Below, one piece after another: positions 33,329 to 41,002 of a stretch of DNA of 64,000 bases. The stretch's first letter is position 1, and the number at the start of each line of letters is the position of its first letter. Where the stretch lies: positions 24,377-88,376 of the forward strand of contig JANMXI010000263.1 in NCBI GenBank assembly GCA_031394735.1. Reading direction: 5' to 3'. Source of the stretch: TMP-86 sp031394735. GTDB lineage: Bacteria; Pseudomonadota; Gammaproteobacteria; Steroidobacterales; Steroidobacteraceae. The notes below the pieces were generated by a model that was not told the DNA's origin, made no database searches, and saw nothing but the letters and a program-made list of their open reading frames with translations. A program made the translations under genes and the position numbers.

Positions 33329-34603
33329 TCAAATGTTGCGTGGGCCAAAAACTTCCAGCGGCGCACGGTAGGTTGGAACCGGGCCCGCTTTTTCTATGAT
33401 GTAGACATTTTCCATATGGCAGGGGCCATATTTGCCGCCGAAATACAAGCAATCGAGGCTGATCACCATGTTCTCCTCGATCTCAAAACCCTGCGCGCCG
33501 CGCAGGCCGAGGGACGGAAAGCCGACCGGCATCTCCACCGGCGTAAGGCCAATGCCATGCGCGAATGTCAGCAGTTTCTCCGGCGCCGGCACTCCCGCGG
33601 CCTTGGCGTGCTCATAGGCAATCCGCGTGCATTCTCCCGTGTGGTTGCCGACCTTCATGTGGTCGGCAGCCTTGAGAAACGCATCGCGGATGGCGTCATG
33701 CATCCGCAGATATTCCGCCGGCGGATTGCCGATGTAAGCAGTGCGATTGATGTCGATCCAGAAGCCTTCCATCTGGCCGAGTGTTTCGAGGATCACGATC
33801 TGACCCTTCTCGAGTGGCTTGTCGGAACGCGTTCGGAACAGCTCCGGAATGAACTCACCGCCAAACGCACCGCCAAACAGCAGCACTCCCTCATCGAGCG
33901 GCATGACGTCGATGGAAACCATGAAGGCTGCGAGCTCACGCTGCAGGTTAGTCCAGGTGATGCCCGGTTTGACGAGTGACGCCGCAAATTTCACGCATCG
34001 GTCGCCGACAGGCCCGAGGCGGCGAAACGCCGCAATCTCGTCAGGCGATTTGACGCTGCGGGCACGGATCATCAGATCCAGTGCATCCTCGACGACAATT
34101 CCAGTCAACCGCGGATCCTTGCGCAGCGCGAAGCCGACGCGCAGATCGTCAAAACCGATGGCCGCCTTGTGCAGGCCGTGCTCAGCGAGCGTCGTTGACA
34201 GGCAGGCGATGATGTCGGGTTCTGAGCGCCCGCGCACCCGCTCGGTGTATAGCTGCATCGCCGCGTCGGCGATTGCGCTGCGCCGAGCCCAGGGGTCCGC
34301 TTGGCGCGCCATTTCGCAAAAGGTCAGCAATTCAAACACGCGAATTTCATCGGCACGGTCCGGCTTGCCGGATTCCTGCATCACCGAGAGCATCGCGATG
34401 TTGGCTTCAGGAATCGCCAGAATCACCGGCCGCTTGGGATCCAATGGCACGATGGCGGCGGCCAAGGGTTCCTGCAGGTTCCAACGCTCCAGCAAGGAGG
34501 TGTAGCCGGTGGCGTAAAGCACGTCGTACTGATTGGTCAGCACAACGGCCTCGAGGCCGGCTTTCGCCATGCCCGCTCGTATCCGCCCGAGTCGTGAATC
34601 CAT
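33329..34603 (-). CDS. M24-fold (aminopeptidase P/creatinase-like) protein 1
   Basis: A 424-residue two-domain protein: a creatinase N-terminal domain (about 1-180) and a pita-bread domain. The five metal-ligand positions read E273, D284, H349, D384 and E398, instead of Asp-Asp-His-Glu-Glu in active aminopeptidases; the second active-site His is also missing. It may be a metalloenzyme with a different reaction (hydrolase or lyase, as for other M24 members acting on non-peptides). ATG 34603 follows GGTGGGGGG; a GTG at 34612 is possible. It heads the E1 operon behind the operator at 34648. Confidence 0.88.
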   Translation of the reverse strand: MDSRLGRIRAGMAKAGLEAVVLTNQYDVLYATGYTSLLERWNLQEPLAAAIVPLDPKRPVILAIPEANIAMLSVMQESGKPDRADEIRVFELLTFCEMARQADPWARRSAIADAAMQLYTERVRGRSEPDIIACLSTTLAEHGLHKAAIGFDDLRVGFALRKDPRLTGIVVEDALDLMIRARSVKSPDEIAAFRRLGPVGDRCVKFAASLVKPGITWTNLQRELAAFMVSIDVMPLDEGVLLFGGAFGGEFIPELFRTRSDKPLEKGQIVILETLGQMEGFWIDINRTAYIGNPPAEYLRMHDAIRDAFLKAADHMKVGNHTGECTRIAYEHAKAAGVPAPEKLLTFAHGIGLTPVEMPVGFPSLGLRGAQGFEIEENMVISLDCLYFGGKYGPCHMENVYIIEKAGPVPTYRAPLEVFGPRNI

Positions 34604-34647
34604 GCCCCCCACCCGTTCAGCCTAACAGTTGTCGCAGTGCCAATAAA

Positions 34648-34665
34648 AAACAGTCGGTACTGTTT
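34648..34665. promoter_or_regulatory. Operator copy 5 between two M24 genes
   Basis: AAACAGTCGGTACTGTTT has good arms (AAACAGT/ACTGTTT) around a changed centre. It lies between the divergent M24 genes starting at 34603 and 34751. On the plus strand TATATA at 34685-34690 lies 19 bp downstream, the same spacing as at copy 1. Confidence 0.83.
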
Positions 34666-34750
34666 TTTTTATACGATACGCTACTATATATGTTCGCGTA
34701 AAGCGCGGTGCATCCGCACCGACCTCGGGGCAGACTTTGGGACACTCCTT

Positions 34751-35992
34751 ATGTTGTTGAACCTGGATCGAGCGCGGCAGAAGATGGACGAACTGGGGCT
34801 CGACGCGCTGGTCGCGTCCTCTGCACGCAATGTTTACTACGCCTCCGGCTTCTGGACCCGGATCTCCGAATGGGGATTTCAGGAGAACCAGGCCGCCGTG
34901 ATCATTCCCCGGGACACTGCCACGCCTGCGGTGCTGGTGGTGCCGGAGTTCGCGATTGCCGGACTTCTGGAGACTCCGACCTGGATCCCTCAGGTTCGCA
35001 CCACCGAATTTCTCAATACTTCGTATGTAGCGCACGAGCCCGAACCGGTGCGACTCGACCCGCTGCAGGCGGACATCGAAAAGCTGTATCAACAAAAAGT
35101 GCAGGGTTCGCTGGCCCCAGACATCGTCGCGGGCACCCGCGATGCCATTGCCGAATCAGGACTTGCGAACGCGCGGATCGGCTTCGACGATCTGCGGCTC
35201 GCCCAGCACGTCAGTGCCGGGTTGGCAGGACTTCAGGCGGTGGACGGTCATGACGCCTGGCTCGATATCCGCAAGGTCAAGACGGCGCAGGAAATTGAGT
35301 TTCTTCGCACCGGCGCGGCGATCAACGAAGCCGCCCTGCTGGACATCCTGCCCGTCATCCGCCCCGGCGTGCAGTGGAAGGAAATCGCGACCCGCTTTCG
35401 CAATCACGTGCAGGCGGCCGGCGCCACCGTGATGTCGGCGCAGAAGGCGCTGCAATTCGGCGCCGAGTACGGCGGCGTGTACTTTCCGGACCTGATGTTC
35501 GCCGACAACGATTGGCGCGTACGTGCAGGCCAGACCATCATCTTCGAATCCTGGGGCACCTACTCCAACTACGCGTTTGACGTTTCGCGCACGGTGCACA
35601 TCGGCAAGCCTTCCGACGAGTACGCACGCATCTGCGCGACGATCTCGGCGGCGCAGCAAGAAGCGGTGAAGCATTTACGCGCCGGCATCACGACGCATGA
35701 GGCGTGGTCGAAAGTCAGCAAGATCGCGTATGCCATGGACGTGCCGACGCCCAAGAAGACGTTGGTGTTCTTTCACAGCATCGGCCTGGATATCATCGAA
35801 CTGCCGAGCAAGTACCCTGCCTTCGGACGGGTCAAGGACTTCGTGCTGGAAGAAAATACGGTCGTCAATTTTGAATATCTATACTTCGGCCACTCCGTGG
35901 CGCCGTACCACTTGGAGAGCAGTTACCTGATCAAGCGCGACGGCGCGGAGTGCCTGCATACACTGCCGCACGAACTGTTTGTCCTGGAGTGA
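34751..35992 (+). CDS. M24-fold (aminopeptidase P/creatinase-like) protein 2
   Basis: A 413-residue protein paralogous to the M24 proteins at 33329 and 36780. The ligand positions read E266, D277, H342, E375 and E389: the first Asp is again Glu and HSIG replaces HGIG. I choose the ATG at 34751 because any longer frame would run back through the operator and promoter. It is a single-gene unit divergent from the E1 operon. The protein is cytoplasmic with no signal peptide. It is probably an enzyme on a pathway intermediate, not a general peptidase. Confidence 0.88.
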   Translation: MLLNLDRARQKMDELGLDALVASSARNVYYASGFWTRISEWGFQENQAAVIIPRDTATPAVLVVPEFAIAGLLETPTWIPQVRTTEFLNTSYVAHEPEPVRLDPLQADIEKLYQQKVQGSLAPDIVAGTRDAIAESGLANARIGFDDLRLAQHVSAGLAGLQAVDGHDAWLDIRKVKTAQEIEFLRTGAAINEAALLDILPVIRPGVQWKEIATRFRNHVQAAGATVMSAQKALQFGAEYGGVYFPDLMFADNDWRVRAGQTIIFESWGTYSNYAFDVSRTVHIGKPSDEYARICATISAAQQEAVKHLRAGITTHEAWSKVSKIAYAMDVPTPKKTLVFFHSIGLDIIELPSKYPAFGRVKDFVLEENTVVNFEYLYFGHSVAPYHLESSYLIKRDGAECLHTLPHELFVLE

Positions 35993-36016
35993 TCCGCGGT
36001 GCGATCGCTCGTCGCT

Positions 36017-36769
36017 CTATTGGGCGGTGAACCCGCCATCGACGCTCAACACCGCACCCTGGCATAGCGTCGAGTCATCCGACGCAAAGAACAGAATCGC
36101 GCCGGCGACTTCCTCGGGCCGGCCCATGCGGCCGATCGGCATCACCCCCCGCAGCATCGCCTGCGCTTGTTGCTGATCGGGCATGAGCTTGGTCCATCGC
36201 TCCATCATCGGCGTCTGAATGACCCCCGGGCAGACGCAGTTGATGCGCACGCCGGACTTTGCCAGCTCGATCGCCATGTCGCGCGTGAAGACCACGAGGC
36301 CGCCCTTGGCGCTGCCATAGGCCGTGGACAGAGGGAAACCGACCAGTCCATTGAGCGATGAAACGTTGACGACGCTGCCGGACCCACGCGCAACCATGTG
36401 CGGCACCACGTGCTTGCACAGCATCCACGGCCCTTTCAGATCCGTCTCCAGCACCATGTCCCATTCGTCAGAGGTGGTTTCGTTGTAGGCGCGGTTCAGC
36501 TCGGAACCGGCGTTGTTGACCAGCACGTCAATCTGACCCCAGAGCTGCAGTGCGCGCTCGGCGATCGCAATCGCGCTGGCTTCCTTTCGCACATCGCATT
36601 CGATGGCGGCCGCATTCGCGCCGAGTTCCCCGGACAGCGCTTCAGCTGCGGAAGCGTTGCGATCAGCGATGAGCACCTTGCCGCCCTCGGCAATGAAGCG
36701 TCTGGCAGTAGCCTCGCCGATGCCGCTTGCGCCGCCGGTGATGATGCTGATCTTGTTCTGTAATCTCAT
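36017..36769 (-). CDS. Short-chain dehydrogenase/reductase
   Basis: A 250-residue classical SDR with TGGASGIG (11-18), NNAG, the catalytic Ser region VNVSSLNG and YGSAK, and SVDGG near the C-terminus. The ATG at 36769 lies 10 bases after the stop of M24 protein 3, so both are on one transcript. It is predicted to be a catalytically complete NAD(P)-dependent alcohol dehydrogenase of unknown substrate. It converges on M24 gene 2 with a 24-base gap. Confidence 0.92.
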   Translation of the reverse strand: MRLQNKISIITGGASGIGEATARRFIAEGGKVLIADRNASAAEALSGELGANAAAIECDVRKEASAIAIAERALQLWGQIDVLVNNAGSELNRAYNETTSDEWDMVLETDLKGPWMLCKHVVPHMVARGSGSVVNVSSLNGLVGFPLSTAYGSAKGGLVVFTRDMAIELAKSGVRINCVCPGVIQTPMMERWTKLMPDQQQAQAMLRGVMPIGRMGRPEEVAGAILFFASDDSTLCQGAVLSVDGGFTAQ

Positions 36770-36779
36770 TGCACGCTCA

Positions 36780-38042
36780 CTAGTTGGTTTCGATGAGGGC
36801 GAGAGGATAGCGGTAGATGCTTTCAGCCCCGCCCTCGCCGATGACAAAGACGTTTTCCATGTGCGAAGGCCCCAGGCGACTGCCAAAGTACAGGCAGTCG
36901 AAACTCAAGACCATCGACGGCTCGATCGTGAATCCTTCCACCGCTGCATGCATGCCCGTTGCGGGATAGCGCACGGGACTCTCCAAGGGCACACGGCCGA
37001 TCGAGTGGACGATCATCAACAATTTGCCGGGGGCATCGAGTTCGCGTGCGATGCCGCGCCGGACCGACTCGCAGATCTCCGACGTGTTGGCGCCCACCTT
37101 GAGTTTTGCGGCGACTTCCTCGAAGCAGCGTTGCACCAACGCATGCTGCTCGCGGTACTCAGGCGAGGCCTTGCCCAGGTGTGCCGTGCGATTGATGTCG
37201 ATCCAGATGTTTTGGTATTTGCCCTGGGTTTCGAGAATCGCGATCTCCCCGCCCGTGAACGGCGTATCGAAGCGGGTTCGGAACAAATCGGGTTTGAAAA
37301 TTGCATCGTAACTGCCGCCGAACAACATCGGACTGCCGGGGAGCGGATCGATGCCCTCATCGATCATGAAGTGCGCCACGGAATTCTCCACCTCCGCCCA
37401 GGAGCGCCCGATGGCAAGCTGGTTCACCGTATGCTGCATGACCCGGTCAGCCTTTTCACCGCTCTTGCGAAACACCGCAATTTCTTCCGGGGTCTTGATC
37501 GATCTGGCGGCCATGATCAAATCCAGGCCGTCCGCGTAACGTTGCCCGCTTCGGCCGCTTATCTGCAGTGCGACCCGCATGTCATCAAACATGACCAGCT
37601 GGTCACGAAGACCATAGTGGTGCAGACAGGCAGCGATGCCGCTGATGATATCGGGCGCGCAATGACCTTCGACCTGCCGGACTATCCCCTCAAGTTCGCA
37701 GGCTAAGTCCTCAGCGAGCGCCAGATGGGCGTCCTGGGATCGTGCGGTTGCGCAAAAATTGAGAAAGTCGAACGTCCGGAGCCGCTCATAGAAAACCGCC
37801 GCGCCCTGACGTGCAGCCACCACCAGACTGATCAGACTGGCTTCGGGCAAAAAGAGGCTCACCGGCAGTGATGCGTCGGCGGGAATGAAGACTGCCGCGA
37901 TCGGCTCGGGCAGTCTCCAGCCATCCATCACCGATTCGAACCCGGTGCTGTAGGAGACATGTTCGGCATTGGACAGCACCAACGCAGCCACGCCCGACGC
38001 CGCCAGTCGTTCTCTCAGCCGCGCTATCTTGAGTTCATGCAA
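36780..38042 (-). CDS. M24-fold (aminopeptidase P/creatinase-like) protein 3
   Basis: A 420-residue third paralogue. Ligand positions read E271, D282, H346, D382 and E396, the same set as protein 1 (Glu first, Asp fourth). It shares with the others the LETxGxYxxIWIDINRT and CLYFG-xx-xGPSHMENV blocks. It lies behind the terminator of the TonB receptor at 38108 and precedes an SDR; expression could come by read-through from the receptor promoter. Three diverged copies in one regulon suggest successive steps or several related substrates. Confidence 0.88.
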   Translation of the reverse strand: MHELKIARLRERLAASGVAALVLSNAEHVSYSTGFESVMDGWRLPEPIAAVFIPADASLPVSLFLPEASLISLVVAARQGAAVFYERLRTFDFLNFCATARSQDAHLALAEDLACELEGIVRQVEGHCAPDIISGIAACLHHYGLRDQLVMFDDMRVALQISGRSGQRYADGLDLIMAARSIKTPEEIAVFRKSGEKADRVMQHTVNQLAIGRSWAEVENSVAHFMIDEGIDPLPGSPMLFGGSYDAIFKPDLFRTRFDTPFTGGEIAILETQGKYQNIWIDINRTAHLGKASPEYREQHALVQRCFEEVAAKLKVGANTSEICESVRRGIARELDAPGKLLMIVHSIGRVPLESPVRYPATGMHAAVEGFTIEPSMVLSFDCLYFGSRLGPSHMENVFVIGEGGAESIYRYPLALIETN

Positions 38043-38061
38043 TCACGTCACTCCGAGAAAC

Positions 38062-38085
38062 AAAAGCCGGCTTACGCCGGCTTTT
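38062..38085 (-). terminator. Rho-independent terminator after TonB receptor
   Basis: AAAAGCCGGC-GTAA-GCCGGCTTTT on the minus strand is a perfect 10-bp stem with a T-rich 3' side, 22 bases after the stop of the receptor at 38108 and before M24 gene 3. Confidence 0.9.
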
Positions 38086-38107
38086 GAATGCGATATAGGT
38101 CGCCACT

Positions 38108-40603
38108 CTAGAACTTGTATCCCACCTGTATTCCCAGCTCGCGCGGCGGGCCATGCCGCGAGAAATTCCATAGGGTCGCAACCGGATTGGCTGCCACTCG
38201 GTAGACCCGGTCCGTCAGGTTCTTGCCGTACAGGGTAAGCTCCAGCTTGTCGGAAGCGCTCTTCCACGACAGGTTCGCATTCAGCAAGGTGCGCGATTGG
38301 CCCTGCGTAAGGGCCTTTGGGATGACGATGGGGTTGCCGTTGGCATCCGCACCCTGCGCGTTGGCCGGGAAAGGATTGGTCTCGAACTCACTCATGTAGT
38401 GCATGTTGACGCTATACGTCAGCGAAGCCGCACTCGCCAAGTTCTGAATGAACGTCGCGGTGGCGCCGGCGGTCACATTCGGCGAGTAGGGCACGGGAAG
38501 CCCGGAAAAGTCGAAGCGCCGCGGGTCGCCGGTCAGCCCCAGCGGCACCGGATCGGCAAAGGGATTGTACGAATCGTACTTGTGATCCAAAAGGCCGAGA
38601 AACGCGTCGAAGCGAACTTGGGGATGCGGCACGTACGTGGCTTCGATCTCGGCGCCCTTGGCCGTGCTCGAGCCCTCGTTAACCGACCGCGTCTCCTGGA
38701 AATTGTTGCCCGCGGCATCCTTGAAGGGGACCACCGTGTCACGCTGCAGGTTCTTGTACTTGGTCTGGAACAACGCCACGTTCAAGCGCAGCTTGCCATC
38801 CAACATGTCGGTCTTGAGGCCGAACTCCAGGTTCTTGTTCTCTTCACTCTTGTACGGTGCGCAGGACGTGACCGAACCGCAAGTCTCGGAGAAGCCGCCG
38901 GACACGAAGCCCGTGGAGTAGCTCACGTAGGTCAGCAGGTGCTGCGCCCAGTGATAGTCGAATACCACACGATAGGTATCGGCACTGAAGGATTTGTTGG
39001 CCCTGATGTTGTTGCCGAAGGCGGATTCAGGCAGCGGATTTGTGAACGGGCCTTGGTATTGCGTGATGTCGATGAAATTGCTCACCGGGTTCGCGAGGGT
39101 GCCCAGGCTCAGCCGATGGAAGTCCTTCTTGTCCTGCGTGTGGCGGAAACCCGCCGTCAGCTTGGCCTTGTCCGTGAGGTCATAGGAGCCGTCCGCGTAT
39201 ACCGCCCAGTTCTTGCGATTTTGGATGGTGTTCTGGATCTCGAAACGGTCACGATAGAATTCGCCCGCGGGACCGGCCAACGGCAGGAAGAAGCCGAGGC
39301 TGCCAAACACCACGAATTCTACGTCTTCCTTGAAGTAGACGGCACCGGTGGTGAAATTGAAGGGGCCCTTGAACTGGCTGGTCAGGCGAACTTCCTGCTG
39401 AAATTGCTTGCGCTTGGAATTGCGACTCGCGTCGTACAGGGAGGTATACGCCTCGCCGGTGTAGGTGCTGGCGAGGATTTCGTCCTGCTTGCGATAGCCG
39501 GAAATCGACTTGAGTTCATATTGGCCCAGCTTGAAGGTCTGGGTGTAATAAACGCCCTTCGCGTCGACTTGGTGGCCAGCGGGGATATCGATGGCCGCAT
39601 TGGAGGTGTACGACTGGCCGGTGTGGAACGGATCGCCGCTGCCGATGCCGGGGAAGCCGATGAGCGGCCACACATAGCCTTCGGTGTTGGGCGTCTCATT
39701 GGCCGCGGCCTGGGTGGCGCCGCGATCGCGGGCATATTCGAAGGTCAGATCACCGGTGTACCAATCCGAGGGCTCCCAGTGAAACTTGAGCTTGGCTGCG
39801 AGGACGTCCGTGCCACCGATCTTGGCGCCATTGCCGACCAGCGGGTACTTCGAAATCACCGAGTTGATGCAAGCCTGGTAGCCGGGACCCGCAGGGCAAC
39901 CGAAGCTGGTGAACGTGCCGCCCGGTGGCTTGTCATTCGTGTAGAAGCCCTGGCTCTTGTCCTTGATGACGGAAAGCCGCGCGGCCAACGTGTCGCCCAG
40001 GGGAATGTTCAGGGCCGCCTTCAACTTCCAGAACGTGGAGTCATTGGAGGCGAATTCGCCGAAGTTGCCTTCGACGTTGCCGAAGAACTCCCCAAGCTTG
40101 GGCTTCTTGGTGGTGAACGCGATTGCGCCGCCGGTCGTGTTCTTGCCGAACAACGTACCCTGCGGACCGCGGTAAATTTCCACCTGTTCGATGTCGAACA
40201 TTTCAACGAACTGAGATTGCACGTGGTTGAAGGCGAATTCGTCGATGCTGACACCGACCGAAGGATCCTTCGTGACCAGAATGGAGATGAACCCGGTGCC
40301 GCGCATGCCGCCGCCGATGGCGTTGAAGCCCACCTGCGGGGTCAGCACCACGTTCGGCGCCATCTGCGCGAGGGCCGTGACGTCGTTCTGGAAGGAGCTT
40401 TCGAGCTTCTTGGCAGTGACCGTGGTGACAGCCACCGACAGGTCCTGCTGCGCCACGCTGCGCTTCGTGCCGGTTACGACGATCTCTTCAAGGGCCAGGT
40501 CTTTTCCCTTGTGGTCCCCGCTTTCTGTCTGAGAGAAGCCGGTGGTACTCGCGAGCAGCGCGGGCACCAACAAAAATGACGCAAGAGACTTTAACCTGAG
40601 CAT
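38108..40603 (-). CDS. TonB-dependent receptor (large, catabolic type 2)
   Basis: An 831-residue outer-membrane receptor. The ATG at 40603 follows GGGGGA and gives a signal peptide ending in TTGFSQ. It has a TonB box-like EEIVVTGTKR, a plug with RGPQGTLFGKNTTGGA and a barrel ending LGIQVGYKF. It is a paralogue of 20715-23309 and shares its promoter layout and a leader block GGGCTGGTTAT 17 bases from the start codon. The substrate is probably the same as, or close to, that of the first receptor. The gene is cut from M24 gene 3 by a terminator. Confidence 0.94.
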   Translation of the reverse strand: MLRLKSLASFLLVPALLASTTGFSQTESGDHKGKDLALEEIVVTGTKRSVAQQDLSVAVTTVTAKKLESSFQNDVTALAQMAPNVVLTPQVGFNAIGGGMRGTGFISILVTKDPSVGVSIDEFAFNHVQSQFVEMFDIEQVEIYRGPQGTLFGKNTTGGAIAFTTKKPKLGEFFGNVEGNFGEFASNDSTFWKLKAALNIPLGDTLAARLSVIKDKSQGFYTNDKPPGGTFTSFGCPAGPGYQACINSVISKYPLVGNGAKIGGTDVLAAKLKFHWEPSDWYTGDLTFEYARDRGATQAAANETPNTEGYVWPLIGFPGIGSGDPFHTGQSYTSNAAIDIPAGHQVDAKGVYYTQTFKLGQYELKSISGYRKQDEILASTYTGEAYTSLYDASRNSKRKQFQQEVRLTSQFKGPFNFTTGAVYFKEDVEFVVFGSLGFFLPLAGPAGEFYRDRFEIQNTIQNRKNWAVYADGSYDLTDKAKLTAGFRHTQDKKDFHRLSLGTLANPVSNFIDITQYQGPFTNPLPESAFGNNIRANKSFSADTYRVVFDYHWAQHLLTYVSYSTGFVSGGFSETCGSVTSCAPYKSEENKNLEFGLKTDMLDGKLRLNVALFQTKYKNLQRDTVVPFKDAAGNNFQETRSVNEGSSTAKGAEIEATYVPHPQVRFDAFLGLLDHKYDSYNPFADPVPLGLTGDPRRFDFSGLPVPYSPNVTAGATATFIQNLASAASLTYSVNMHYMSEFETNPFPANAQGADANGNPIVIPKALTQGQSRTLLNANLSWKSASDKLELTLYGKNLTDRVYRVAANPVATLWNFSRHGPPRELGIQVGYKF

Positions 40604-40720
40604 AGATCCCCCTACTTGAATAACCAGCCCTATTCGAAACTTCGGCAGCGGCGAATCCGCCGCACGCAAACTCTCCCGGACTGCTTTGTTATTTCTACGC
40701 TAGCCGGGAACCTTACGCGA

Positions 40721-40760
40721 AGCTTACCCGTGGGATTAAAAAAAGCAAGCAAGACTGTTT
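40721..40760 (-). promoter_or_regulatory. Operator copy 6 and -10 box of TonB receptor
   Basis: On the minus strand AAACAGTCTTGCTTGCTT (40743-40760) followed by GGTAAGCT, with TAAGCT at 40721-40726. Arms and spacing equal those at 23414-23453: in both, the left arm is good, the right arm is replaced by YTTGCTT, and the -10 is 16 bp away. The transcript leader is about 115 bases. Confidence 0.8.
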
Positions 40761-40916
40761 TTTTTCCACCCAGTATTTAGCCACAGTGCCGCCCTGCACC
40801 ATGATGGTTCAGCGGAAATTCTCTGTTTATCAGTCAGGTCGGCGCAGGCGCCGAAGGTGGCTCAAGCGGTGCCGAAATACAACAAAATGACCCCGGCACA
40901 CCCCAGCCACCCCGCT

Positions 40917-40946
40917 GAAAAGAAACAGACTTGACTGTTTCTTTTC
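40917..40946. promoter_or_regulatory. Operator copy 7, extended palindrome with 12-bp perfect arms
   Basis: GAAAAGAAACAG and CTGTTTCTTTTC are exact reverse complements around a 6-bp centre ACTTGA. The core AAACAGACTTGACTGTTT is at 40923-40940. This is the longest and most regular copy, and shows that the CTTTT flanks seen at copies 1 and 2 belong to the site. It lies 57 bases before the Rieske gene at 41003; a TACACT at 40965-40970 is a possible -10. The 400-base gap 40604-41002 holds only this site and copy 6. Confidence 0.87.
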
Positions 40947-41002
40947 CACACCCGACAGTCGGCGTACACTGCCGCAGAACGAACCGGAAGAGGACGCTAT
41001 CG

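Noticed and set aside
34637..34750. An N-terminal extension of the second M24 protein
   Set aside because: It would begin upstream of the operator at 34648 and translate through operator and -10 region; the ATG at 34751 matches the paralogues' N-termini.
38297..40579. A 760-codon open frame on the plus strand, opposite the TonB receptor
   Set aside because: It is fully antisense to a receptor with signal peptide, plug and barrel motifs; its product has no domain and an odd composition. GC-rich codon use keeps antisense frames open.
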